NCBI RefSeq assembly: GCF_018613195.1
Contig: NZ_JAGGQQ010000002.1
Location: 30,449-94,448 of the forward strand
Origin: Bacillus sp. ISL-45
GTDB taxonomy: Bacteria; Bacillota; Bacilli; Bacillales; Cytobacillaceae
DNA length: 64,000 nt
Direction: 5' to 3'
Positions 34,253 to 42,205 of this stretch are shown one piece after another. The position numbers were made by a program, and so were the translations under genes. Under the pieces are notes generated by a model. It had not been told where the DNA came from, did no database searches, and was given only the letters and a program-made list of their open reading frames with translations. The stretch's first letter is position 1, and each line of letters opens with the position of its first letter.

Positions 34253-34907
34253 TAACCTGATTACATTGCTGCCTGAATTGAATAAAGCATTTTTTGAAAC
34301 GATCTATATGGTCGGCATCTCCATCCTTGTCGCCATCATCGTTGGATTGCCAACAGGAGTCCTTCTTTTTGTCACTGACAAAGGACTGTTCCTGGAAAAC
34401 CAGCTTTTTAAAAATATTGCCGGCTTCATCGTCAATATGATCCGTTCGGTTCCGTTCATTATCTTGCTGATCGCCCTGCTCCCGCTTGCGAATTTGATTG
34501 CTGGCACGACAATTGGTCCGACTGCGGCATCTGTTTCATTGTCGGTTGCGGCCATTCCATTTTTTGCCAGAATCGTTGAGCAAAGCTTTCGGGAAATTGA
34601 TAAAGGAGTCATAGAAGCTGCGGTTGCGACTGGCGCGACTCCATGGATGATCATTAACGATGTACTGATTCCTGAAGCAAAGCCTGGCATTGTCCAGGGT
34701 GTAACCATCACAATTATTAGCCTTGTTGCCTATTCGGCAATGGCCGGCATTGTCGGCGGAGGTGGAGTCGGTGACCTGGCGATCCGCTTTGGCTATTACC
34801 GATACGACAATACCATCATGATCACAACAGTCATTATCCTCATCTGCCTCGTCCAGCTGATCCAATTTGGTGGAGACAGGATTGCAAGATTAGTAGACAA
34901 AAGATAA
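34239..34907 (+). CDS. metI: Methionine ABC transporter permease MetI
   Basis: About 222 residues; ATG 34239 or the adjacent ATG 34242, both after GGAGGTGATTG. Five membrane helices and the coupling EAA-like loop REIDKGVIEAAVATGATPWMI, where the GA and TP residues are family features. It overlaps metN by 14 bp. Forms the transmembrane channel of the MetNIQ importer. Confidence 0.95.
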   Translation: MMLLDNLITLLPELNKAFFETIYMVGISILVAIIVGLPTGVLLFVTDKGLFLENQLFKNIAGFIVNMIRSVPFIILLIALLPLANLIAGTTIGPTAASVSLSVAAIPFFARIVEQSFREIDKGVIEAAVATGATPWMIINDVLIPEAKPGIVQGVTITIISLVAYSAMAGIVGGGGVGDLAIRFGYYRYDNTIMITTVIILICLVQLIQFGGDRIARLVDKR

Positions 34908-34928
34908 ATATTAGGGGGTTCTTTTAAA

Positions 34929-35756
34929 ATGAGGAAATTATTATTGTTTGTACTGTTATTTTTATCAATCGGGCTGCTTGCCGCATGCGGCAGCGACTCA
35001 GCATCCAACGGCGCTGCGGAAGCAGACGCCAAACAAGTGACATTCGGTGCGACATCCGGTCCATACAGCGATATGGTCACAAAAGGGATCAAGCCGCTCC
35101 TTGAGAAAAAAGGCTATGAAGTGAAAGTAATCGAGTTCAGCGATTACATCCAGCCGAACCTGGCTTTGTCAAAAGGTGATCTAGATGCTAACCTGTTCCA
35201 GCACAAGGTTTATATGGAAAACTTCGCGAAAGAACATAAACTTGAGCTATCGGAAGTCATTGTCGTGCCAACCGCGCCAATGGGGATTTACTCAAATAAA
35301 TTCAATTCACTGGATGAAGTCGCAGACGGTTCTGCCATCGCAATTCCAAATGACCCAACAAATGCAGCGCGTGCCTTCCTGATCCTTGAGGACGCTGGAT
35401 TAATCAAGCTTGATCCTGATGCTGACCCACTGACAGTTTCTGAGAAAGATGTAAAAGACAATGTCAAGAACTTGCAGTTCAAGCCGATTGAAGCAGCACA
35501 GCTTCCAAGAGCAGTAGAAAGCGTCGACCTATCAGCAGTACCAGGAAACTTTGCCCTTGCAGCAAAAATGAACCTGCTGGACGCGCTTCAGCTTGAAAAC
35601 ATGCCAGACCAATACCGTAACCGCGTGGTTATCAACACAAAGGATCAGGATGCCCAGTTTGCAAAGGACATCAAAGAAGTTGTAGAATCCGCTGAGTTTG
35701 AAGAAATCATCGATGAAGAATTCAAAGGTTTCGGAAAGCCAGAGTGGATGAAGTAG
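34929..35756 (+). CDS. metQ: Methionine-binding lipoprotein MetQ
   Basis: 275 residues. Lipobox GLLAAC (Cys20), a short Ser/Ala-rich linker, then a NlpA-family binding fold with VTFGATSGPYSDMV, LDANLFQHKVYMENF and PNDPTNAARAFLILEDAGLI. The last is the typical ligand-binding segment of MetQ. It delivers methionine to MetI. Third gene of the operon; a terminator follows. Confidence 0.95.
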   Translation: MRKLLLFVLLFLSIGLLAACGSDSASNGAAEADAKQVTFGATSGPYSDMVTKGIKPLLEKKGYEVKVIEFSDYIQPNLALSKGDLDANLFQHKVYMENFAKEHKLELSEVIVVPTAPMGIYSNKFNSLDEVADGSAIAIPNDPTNAARAFLILEDAGLIKLDPDADPLTVSEKDVKDNVKNLQFKPIEAAQLPRAVESVDLSAVPGNFALAAKMNLLDALQLENMPDQYRNRVVINTKDQDAQFAKDIKEVVESAEFEEIIDEEFKGFGKPEWMK

Positions 35757-35771
35757 GAAAGTCATAATAAT

Positions 35772-35810
35772 GAAGTCCCGGCAGCCAAACTCCCGGGACT
35801 TTTCCTTTTT
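35772..35810 (+). terminator. Terminator of metNIQ
   Basis: Stem agtcccgg / ccgggact with a ten-base loop, followed by tttccttttt. Confidence 0.85.
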
Positions 35811-35995
35811 TATAGCTTTCTCCCCTATAAATTGGTTAAAATATTGAAGAGACTCTTTTTAGGAATTACTATTTTTTTCTTTTAATAGTAGAAATTTTTG
35901 GCATGAGGCAGAAAGGTACCTTTATGAGCTCAAATGAGGTTTCTCATTCTGAGAGGATTCAATCTATGGCCCGGCTGCAGCCTTTACGCCAGAGA

Positions 35996-36115
35996 GGTCA
36001 CATAGAAAAAATCTATAAGCCCGAAATGAAGTCCCAAGGGATGAAAAGGTCACATAGAAAAATTCTATAACCCCAAATGAGGCCCCGGGGCATGAAATGG
36101 TCACAGAGAACAATT
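35996..36115. repeat. 52-bp tandem repeat array, about 2.3 units
   Basis: GGTCACA landmarks at 35996, 36048 and 36099 (52 and 51 bp). Each unit contains the small palindrome ATAGA-N5-TCTAT. A looser related unit may precede at about 35945. The array ends only about 20 bp before the start of the DUF445 gene, so it lies in that gene's leader. Confidence 0.85.
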
Positions 36116-36136
36116 AACAGTAACAGAGGGAGATAT

Positions 36137-37396
36137 ATGGAAAAACGTGATAAGAGATCTAGACATTTAGCGGCTATTTCGCTGGCGATTATGGGAGCGG
36201 GGTTCCTTGCTGCGATTCCGTTTCAGGATTCATTGATCGGGAAATTGCTGATGGGCGGCTTTGAAGCTGGTCTTGTCGGGGGACTTGCTGACTGGTTTGC
36301 CGTTACAGCGCTATTCAGGCACCCGATGGGAATCCCGATTCCGCACACGGCACTACTGCCGAAGAATCGTGATAAAGTAACGCACGCGTTAATCAACATG
36401 CTTGAGAATGACTGGCTCACGAAAGAGAGCATCATGGAAAAGTTCAAGCAGATTCATATTCTTGATAAAATTTTCGAAACGGTTGAGAAGGAACTGCATT
36501 CTGAGTCTGTTAAGAAAAGCATCCAATCATTCAGTCTGGATGTTGCGGGGAAAATAGACATAGAAAGATTTGCACCGACGATCGAACAAGAAGTCAAAGG
36601 CTTCCTGCTATCAGCAGACTCTTCCGATTTTTTTCAAAAAGCCTCAAGCCATATACTGGCAAAGAAATATGACTCGGCCGCTTTTGACTATGTATTGCAG
36701 GAGACGGAAAAATGGGCGTCGCAGGATGAAGCGAAACTGGTTCTTGGCAAACTGGGCAAGCAGGCGATCGATACAACGGAAGCTGACGGACTTTTGAAAT
36801 TCGCGATCCAGTCGTTCAGCAATATGATTACTGAAGAAAAGGTCGGCAATATTTTGCAATCATTCATTTTAAAAAGAATGAAAAACCTGCAGCAGGAAGA
36901 TAATCGCTACCGCCATATGATTCTTGATAAAATCCGCCAAGAGCTTGGAAGCATCAGTGAGCGTGAAGCTCTCATGTCGGAAATCCAGGCCTGGAAAAAC
37001 AAGATGGTCGAAGAGATGGACTTAACCGGACAAATCAAAGGTGTATTGGCAAAGGCAAAGGAGCGCACAATTGCTTTTATCGAAAAAGACAGCTTTGTAG
37101 ATGATACGGTTACACCAGTGGTGAAAAAGTTCATTGAAGAAATCAAAGCTGACGATAAAAAGGTAACAGCGATCGAAACCTGGCTCCATGCAAAGATTGC
37201 AGGGTTGATTGAAAGAAACCATTCTAAAATCGGCAAGCTTGTCAGAGAAAATCTTGATAAGCTCGATACAGAAACACTGATTGACATGATGGAAAACAAC
37301 GTGGGAAAAGACCTGCAATGGATCAGGGTGAACGGAGCCGTCTGCGGCTTCCTGATCGGGATTGGCTTGACGATCTTCAAGCTTATGGTGATGTAA
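36137..37396 (+). CDS. DUF445 family membrane protein
   Basis: 419 residues from the ATG at 36137 after GAGGGAG. Two hydrophobic helices at the N-terminus (about 10-27 and 35-57) carry the DUF445 hallmark GLVGGLADWFAVTALFRHPMG and IPIPHTALLPKNRDKV. A long, mostly helical charged region follows, and a single membrane helix closes the protein (about 397-415, NGAVCGFLIGIGLTIFKLMV). The function of DUF445 is not established; YjiN- and YheB-type proteins belong here. Confidence 0.88.
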   Translation: MEKRDKRSRHLAAISLAIMGAGFLAAIPFQDSLIGKLLMGGFEAGLVGGLADWFAVTALFRHPMGIPIPHTALLPKNRDKVTHALINMLENDWLTKESIMEKFKQIHILDKIFETVEKELHSESVKKSIQSFSLDVAGKIDIERFAPTIEQEVKGFLLSADSSDFFQKASSHILAKKYDSAAFDYVLQETEKWASQDEAKLVLGKLGKQAIDTTEADGLLKFAIQSFSNMITEEKVGNILQSFILKRMKNLQQEDNRYRHMILDKIRQELGSISEREALMSEIQAWKNKMVEEMDLTGQIKGVLAKAKERTIAFIEKDSFVDDTVTPVVKKFIEEIKADDKKVTAIETWLHAKIAGLIERNHSKIGKLVRENLDKLDTETLIDMMENNVGKDLQWIRVNGAVCGFLIGIGLTIFKLMVM

Positions 37397-37407
37397 AATA
37401 GTAATAT

Positions 37408-37436
37408 GAGGCCAATCCAATGGGTTGGTCTTTTTT
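37408..37436 (+). terminator. Terminator of the DUF445 gene
   Basis: Stem ggccaatcc / gggttggtc, short aat loop, six T; the MITE copy 2 begins three bases later. Confidence 0.8.
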
Positions 37437-37439
37437 AAT

Positions 37440-37622
37440 GGCTCTTTTCTCAAACTTTGTCGCTATTGACTACAAAAAAGGATTGTAATGACCTATTTTC
37501 TCTAAAAAATTGACTCTTTTGGAAGAAAAGAGCATGCAAACTTAATACCGACCAGCAAAATGGCCTTATTTTACGTTAAAATCTGCTTTAGGATTTTAAC
37601 AACAATCTTTACGAAAACAGCG
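37440..37622 (-). mobile_element. ISL3-like MITE, copy 2 (inverted relative to copy 1)
   Basis: 183 bp. Its reverse complement aligns along the whole length with 31284-31455, with shared blocks such as ttgttgttaaaatcctaaag, attttaacgtaa, aagtttgc and gtagtcaatagc. Ends ggctcttttctcaaactttg and ctttacgaaaacagc. Flanking octamers TTTTTAAT and TTCTTAGT agree in six of eight positions, so the target duplication has decayed. Both copies sit right behind a terminator. Confidence 0.85.
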
Positions 37623-37666
37623 TTCTTAGTGAAGTAAATGGTAAAATGATAGGGGGAGGGATCGGC

Positions 37667-38035
37667 ATGGCTAAAAGGAAAACGCTTGTAACTGTCATTT
37701 TAGTTCTGGTGAGTGTCATCCTTTTGACAGGATATTGGGCTTATCATCACAAAATCCTGTCAGGTAATTATGATAAATTGGCAGTCAGCGGCATGGATGG
37801 CACAACAATTCAGGTTATAAAAGACCCGGACGAGATTGCCAAAATCATAGCAGACATAAATGGAAGCCCAAGGACCTTCAAGTATAATGACGGACTTACA
37901 TACGATTATCTGCCGCACGGTGTCTTGACTTTTGAAAATGAAACTGAAAAAGTGCAGATAGGGTTTATTTTACAAACTGGAAATACGATAACAAAGTATT
38001 GGGAAATCCATACAGAGTTTTCTTTTGGACAATAG
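37667..38035 (+). CDS. Membrane-anchored protein of unknown function
   Basis: 122 residues from the ATG at 37667, which has GGGGGAGGG upstream. A basic start (MAKRKTL), one membrane helix (about 6-25) and a small extracytoplasmic domain with DGTTIQVIKDPDEIAKIIADIN and a beta-rich second half. No cysteine or catalytic motif is evident. It runs up to the cupin gene 16 bp downstream and may be cotranscribed with it. Confidence 0.7.
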   Translation: MAKRKTLVTVILVLVSVILLTGYWAYHHKILSGNYDKLAVSGMDGTTIQVIKDPDEIAKIIADINGSPRTFKYNDGLTYDYLPHGVLTFENETEKVQIGFILQTGNTITKYWEIHTEFSFGQ

Positions 38036-38051
38036 GGGGGGATTGGCAAAA

Positions 38052-38411
38052 ATGGAGAAGGTAAATATCAACGAAAAGTTTTCGCTTTTCAGTGATTATT
38101 GGAGTCCAAAAATTGCGGGGGAAATAAATGATATGCATGTAAAGTTCGCCAAGCTGAAAGGTGAGTTTATCTGGCATATGCATGAACATGAGGATGAGAT
38201 GTTTCTTGTTGTAAAAGGTGAGCTTTTGCTTAAATTCAGAGATCGGGATGTACACCTGAAAGAAGGGGAATTCATCATTGTCCCTAAAGGTGTTGAGCAC
38301 CTTCCTATAGCAGAAGAAGAAGCACATGTTATCTTTTTCGAACCGAAATCAACCGTGAATACAGGCGAAGAATTGAATGAAAGAACGGTTTCCGATCTTC
38401 CAACAATATAA
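38052..38411 (+). CDS. Single-domain cupin protein
   Basis: 119 residues from the ATG at 38052, about 10 bp after a G-rich site. The cupin metal motif is seen as WHMHEHEDEMF (His42, His44, His46, Glu49) with the second-motif histidine in GVEHLPIA. Small cupins of this kind are of mostly unknown enzymatic role. A terminator follows. Confidence 0.85.
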   Translation: MEKVNINEKFSLFSDYWSPKIAGEINDMHVKFAKLKGEFIWHMHEHEDEMFLVVKGELLLKFRDRDVHLKEGEFIIVPKGVEHLPIAEEEAHVIFFEPKSTVNTGEELNERTVSDLPTI

Positions 38412-38418
38412 ATAGATG

Positions 38419-38453
38419 AAAAGGCTCGGTCAGTGACCAAGCCTTCTTTTTAT
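38419..38453. terminator. Terminator between the cupin and PAS-STAS genes
   Basis: Stem aaggct(c)ggtca / tgacc-aagcctt, T-rich to the right and A-rich to the left. Confidence 0.75.
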
Positions 38454-38455
38454 GG

Positions 38456-39232
38456 TTAATCTTCAATTTTTACAAGTTCAAAACCCGTTTCTTTCCACAC
38501 ATAACGGATTCCATGGACAAATGTGTTGAAAGTCGGAACATTAACGTGCAAACCATTTAGCACGATTGATTTGGCCATTTCAGGACGGATCCCTACATAG
38601 ATGGATTGAACACCCATAAGCTTCAAGGCATTGATGACCTGCTGCAGTCGGAACGCGATGGATGCATCAAGTTCATCCGAAACTCCGGTAAAATCAAAAA
38701 TGACAAATTGATTTCCCTGCCTGGCGCTGTGGGAGAGGATTTTGTCACCAAGAAGCACCAGTCGGTCTTCAGTCAATTTTCCCATGACCGGAACCAGGAC
38801 AGCTGAGTCGACGGATAGCGGGATGACAGGCATATCAAGAACTTGCAGCTGTTTCCTGTTTTCCTCCAGTGCCTCTTCGAATTCAGTGATATCTTTCCAT
38901 GTAAGGATAAATCCGCTTTCCTTGCCATCATGATTAGTAAGTCGATCTACCATAATTTCGGCTGAAAATTTATTGAACAAAGTGATGCTGGCGGAATGAG
39001 GAAAATTCCCTTCGACCAGGATTTTCTGTTGACGGCTGCCATGGAACTCTCCTAAATTCCTGCCAATGAATTCTTCTGGATCAGCAATCCCTACATAAGG
39101 GCCAATTTGCGCTAATAATTTCAGGGCAGAATCATTGATGAAGACAATTTTGTATTCTTCATCAGCAATGAAAATATTTTCATTGATTTTATTTAAAAGC
39201 TGGTGAGTTTCTAGTGCACCGAGGTTGAACAA
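38456..39232 (-). CDS. PAS-STAS protein (RsbR/stressosome-like sensor)
   Basis: 258 residues from a TTG at 39232, 8 bp after GGAG. The N-terminal PAS domain (about 8-120) has NIFIADEEYKIVFINDSALK and ends with FILTWKDITEFEEA; a short coiled linker leads to a C-terminal STAS domain (about 140-245) with SVDSAVLVPVMGKLTEDR and FDFTGVSDELDASIAFRL. This is the design of stressosome RsbR paralogues and blue-light protein YtvA, but PAS lacks the YtvA photoactive NCRFLQ motif. The RsbR phospho-acceptor Thr position is replaced in DFTGVSDELD by Ser/Asp neighbours. No rsbS or rsbT gene is nearby. Confidence 0.8.
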   Translation of the reverse strand: MFNLGALETHQLLNKINENIFIADEEYKIVFINDSALKLLAQIGPYVGIADPEEFIGRNLGEFHGSRQQKILVEGNFPHSASITLFNKFSAEIMVDRLTNHDGKESGFILTWKDITEFEEALEENRKQLQVLDMPVIPLSVDSAVLVPVMGKLTEDRLVLLGDKILSHSARQGNQFVIFDFTGVSDELDASIAFRLQQVINALKLMGVQSIYVGIRPEMAKSIVLNGLHVNVPTFNTFVHGIRYVWKETGFELVKIED

Positions 39233-39304
39233 AATAATCGCTCCTATTCTAATAGGCGTTCTATGTAAAATTATAGCTAAGTTTTCCAGTTGGGACAAGG
39301 TATA

Positions 39305-39335
39305 CAAAAGCCCCCTGCTATTAGCTCAGGAGGCC
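39305..39335 (-). terminator. Terminator of doxX paralogue 1
   Basis: On the minus strand GCCTCCTGAGC ... CAGGGGGC followed by TTTTG. Confidence 0.65.
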
Positions 39336-39341
39336 GAAAAT

Positions 39342-39845
39342 TTATTTAGTGGCTGCTTTCTGTTTGAAAATGGTTTTCCGGATATACGGGATCACCCAGT
39401 AGTCCAATCCATACTTCCCTGCGTTAAAACCAGCGAAGAGAATGATGAAACCGAAGAATATATCAGTTGGATTATGGGATACGGTTCCGGCTAGAAAGAA
39501 GCTGAAATTCATTACTAAGCCGAAGAACATTGAGGCAGTGGTCAGGCAGCCAAGGATGAGGCCCAGGCCGACGAGGAATTCACCGACCGGCACTATAAAG
39601 TTGAATAGCTCAATGTTTGGCAGCGCGAAGTTTTCCAGAAAAGAGACATACCAGCCATAAACCATGTTCCCATCAGGACGTTTTACCGGATTGGCGACGG
39701 CATTCTTCAGGTATCCAGTTGCGTCAAATCCTTCCCCGGTCATTTTATGCCATCCAGCAACCATCCAGTTATATCCGAGCCAAAATCTTAAAACAGTCAA
39801 CAGGCCAGCGGCAATCTTGTTTTCCCTTAACCAATCAGCAATCAT
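39342..39845 (-). CDS. DoxX-family membrane protein, paralogue 1
   Basis: 167 residues, four to five helices. DoxX features include LGYNWMVAGWHKMTG near helix 1 and GEFLVGLGLILG and FFFLAGTVSHNPTDIFFG later. DoxX proteins are small membrane subunits linked to sulfur oxidation or to redox and oxidative stress. It is the most divergent of three closely related copies (others 40110 and 51641). All three share the leader segment aaatcgcttcccttcaa. Confidence 0.88.
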   Translation of the reverse strand: MIADWLRENKIAAGLLTVLRFWLGYNWMVAGWHKMTGEGFDATGYLKNAVANPVKRPDGNMVYGWYVSFLENFALPNIELFNFIVPVGEFLVGLGLILGCLTTASMFFGLVMNFSFFLAGTVSHNPTDIFFGFIILFAGFNAGKYGLDYWVIPYIRKTIFKQKAATK

Positions 39846-40060
39846 ATCAATCGCTTCCCTTCAAGGATGAAGTATTATTTGATTACACTACAATATATTA
39901 ATCTTCTATTTTAAAATGCGGGCAGGAAGTCTTTGTTCACATATTAGAAAAAACATATTGTCAGGATTTTGAACACTTTGTGGAGAAGATGACAGTGGCA
40001 ATGCTTGGCGGGGGCTAGGGAAATCATGGTGGAAGCAAAAACTAGTATAGGCAGATCCGT
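39846..40060. other. Promoter region of doxX paralogue 1, no gene seen
   Basis: Contains ttgttcaca and ttttgaaca segments that also occur, in altered spacing, upstream of the other two doxX copies, so this leader was probably duplicated with the gene. Confidence 0.4.
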
Positions 40061-40093
40061 AAAAGAAAAAGAGCCAGGCAAATGCCGGGCTCT
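40061..40093 (-). terminator. Terminator of doxX paralogue 2
   Basis: Near-perfect stem gagccaggca / tgccgggctc with an aa loop; minus-strand T tract. Confidence 0.85.
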
Positions 40094-40109
40094 CTGATTA
40101 TGATTTCAG

Positions 40110-40625
40110 TTAAACTGCTTTATATGCAGCTTCAGTTTCGCGTTTGAATACAGTTTTACGGATGAAAGGAACGACCCAGCGGTCTAAACCGTATTTGCCA
40201 GCGTTATAGCCAGCGAACAGGATGATGAAGCCGAAGAAGATGTCAGTTGGATTGTGAGATACTGTTCCGGCAAGGAAGAAGCTGAAGTTCATCACCAGGC
40301 CGAAGAACATGGCTGCAGTTGTCAGAGTTCCGAGAATCAAACCAAGACCAACAAGGAATTCTCCCAGAGGGACAATAAAGTTGAAAAGTTCGATATTCGG
40401 GAGCGCAAAACTTTCAAGGAAGTTTACATACCAACCATATACTGCGTTTCCGTCTGGACCTTTTACTGGATTGGCAACTGCATTTTTTAAATATCCAGTT
40501 GCGTCAAATCCTTCACCCGTCAATTTTCCCCATCCCGCAGTCATCCAGTTATATCCGAGCCATACCCTAATGACAGTCAACAGGCCAGCAGCAATATTGT
40601 TTTCTCTTAACCATTTAGCGAACAT
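40110..40625 (-). CDS. DoxX-family membrane protein, paralogue 2
   Basis: 171 residues, four to five helices. It is identical to the 51641 protein over residues 1-161 (to KTVFK) and then differs in the last ten. Nucleotide differences between the two genes are few and mostly synonymous. This means a recent duplication or gene conversion across 11.5 kb. The gene lies between doxX paralogue 1 and a divergent MFS gene, with a Rex/Fnr-like palindrome 80 bp upstream. The CstB-like gene nearby supports a sulfur link, by context only. Confidence 0.9.
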   Translation of the reverse strand: MFAKWLRENNIAAGLLTVIRVWLGYNWMTAGWGKLTGEGFDATGYLKNAVANPVKGPDGNAVYGWYVNFLESFALPNIELFNFIVPLGEFLVGLGLILGTLTTAAMFFGLVMNFSFFLAGTVSHNPTDIFFGFIILFAGYNAGKYGLDRWVVPFIRKTVFKRETEAAYKAV

Positions 40626-40704
40626 CTAAATCGCTTCCCTTCAAAAATAAGTAATTATTGATTACACTTACAATATATCAGAATCCGAAATAAAAATGAG
40701 TTGA

Positions 40705-40722
40705 TTGTGAAGTTGTTCACAC
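40705..40722. promoter_or_regulatory. Rex-like operator between doxX paralogue 2 and the MFS gene
   Basis: TTGTGAA-GTTG-TTCACA(C)AA. The Rex repressor, which senses NADH/NAD+, binds TTGTGAA-N4-TTCACAA; only one base interrupts the match here. Divergent genes flank it. Confidence 0.45.
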
Positions 40723-40826
40723 AAATGCAACAACAAATTGACGGAATATTGAACAAGAAAATTTTTAAAAGGATGGATTGGCAACAGTGCCTAAACAAAG
40801 CATGGAATTTAGAAAGGATGAATCAT

Positions 40827-42014
40827 ATGGATCAATCATCAGGAGCAGCTCAGCAGCCACAGGGCACTGAAAAAATTTGGAGCAAGGACTTTATGTTTAT
40901 ATTCCTGGCGAATTTCTTTATCTTCCTGGGTTTTCAAATGACCTTGCCTACCATTCCGTTGTTTGTGGAGCATCTGGGCGGAAATGACCAGTTGATCGGG
41001 TTTGTCGTTGGGATTTTCACATTTTCGGCATTGCTTGTACGCCCATTTGCAGGATGGATGCTGGAAACGAGAGGCAGGGGGGTTATTTACCTGACAGGCC
41101 TGGCCATTTTCGTGGTTTCTGTAGGCACATTTGGATTTGCTTCAGGAATCGCCTTCTTGTTTTTAATGCGGATTGTCCAGGGGGTTGGCTGGGGATTTTC
41201 CACGACAGCATCTGGTACAATCGCAACCGACTTAATACCACCGCGGCGCAGGGGAGAAGGAATGGGATATTTCGGTCTCTCTGGGAACGTTGCGCTCGCG
41301 ATGGGACCGACGCTTGGTCTGGCGCTGGCTGCGGCAATCACATTCAAGCAGTTATTTTTAATCAGTGCCATCCTGGGTCTTGCTGCCTTCCTGCTGGCAT
41401 CAAGGATCACCTATAAAAAGGTGGAAAAAACGGAAGAGAATAAGGTCAGGCGCAGATGGGATGTATACGAAAAGTCCGCCCTGCAGCCGTCATTGCTATT
41501 ATTGTTCATTACAACCACATTTGGAGGAATCGCTTCATTTCTGCCCCTTTACTCAGCACAGAAGGGAATTGAAGGGATAGAATGGTACTTTTTTATTTTT
41601 GCGATTACCCTAATGCTTTCCCGGTCCTTTGCGGGCAAACTCTATGACAAAAAAGGACATGGCGCCGTCTTCCTGCCCGGGACAGTTTTAATTATGATCG
41701 CCATGATCCTTTTAGCCTGGCTGCCAAACAGCCTGGTGATGTTCATCGCAGCCGGCCTGTACGGATTCGGTTTCGGCTCAGTCCAGCCGGCACTTCAGGC
41801 ATGGGCAGTACAGGATGCACCGATGAATCGAAAAGGCATGGCTAACGCAACCTTCTTCTCCTTTTTCGATTTGGGCGTTGGTGTCGGAGCGATGACTTTT
41901 GGCCAGATCGGTCACTGGCTTGGCTATGGCAGCATCTACATCGCTTCCGCCATTTCCGTTTCCGTTTCGATTCTCCTCTATATTTTGATGATGAAACGTC
42001 CTGCTGGAAAATAG
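40827..42014 (+). CDS. MFS transporter
   Basis: 395 residues from the ATG at 40827 (AGAAAGGA 8 bp upstream); the open frame extends upstream without a binding site. Twelve hydrophobic segments, the MFS loop 2-3 motif in RPFAGWMLETRGRG, and a duplicate RSFAGKLYDKKGHG in the second half. GMGYFGLSGNVALAMGP in helix 5 resembles drug and metabolite exporters of the DHA1 type. Substrate unknown. Divergent from the doxX pair. Confidence 0.88.
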   Translation: MDQSSGAAQQPQGTEKIWSKDFMFIFLANFFIFLGFQMTLPTIPLFVEHLGGNDQLIGFVVGIFTFSALLVRPFAGWMLETRGRGVIYLTGLAIFVVSVGTFGFASGIAFLFLMRIVQGVGWGFSTTASGTIATDLIPPRRRGEGMGYFGLSGNVALAMGPTLGLALAAAITFKQLFLISAILGLAAFLLASRITYKKVEKTEENKVRRRWDVYEKSALQPSLLLLFITTTFGGIASFLPLYSAQKGIEGIEWYFFIFAITLMLSRSFAGKLYDKKGHGAVFLPGTVLIMIAMILLAWLPNSLVMFIAAGLYGFGFGSVQPALQAWAVQDAPMNRKGMANATFFSFFDLGVGVGAMTFGQIGHWLGYGSIYIASAISVSVSILLYILMMKRPAGK

Positions 42015-42046
42015 ACCTGTTCCAATTTTGGAGCAGGTTCTTTTTA
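42015..42046 (+). terminator. Terminator of the MFS gene
   Basis: Stem acctgttcc / ggagcaggt, then tctttttattt. Confidence 0.75.
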
Positions 42047-42205
42047 TTTGAAGGAGATTTCTTAACAGAGTAAAATACAGATATAGGTATATATTGGAAT
42101 TAAGGCAGCCCCCTGCACTGATGTTTTTTGACTTTTAAAATATATGGTGTGGGGTATAAGAGAATATAGTCTTCATAAACCTATTAAAATGAAGGAGGAG
42201 TTCAT

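Noticed and set aside
42142-42157. CsoR-like operator before the CstB-like gene
   Set aside because: Only the right half (GGTAT) is intact and the left half is ATATG; mentioned as weak, not listed as a site.
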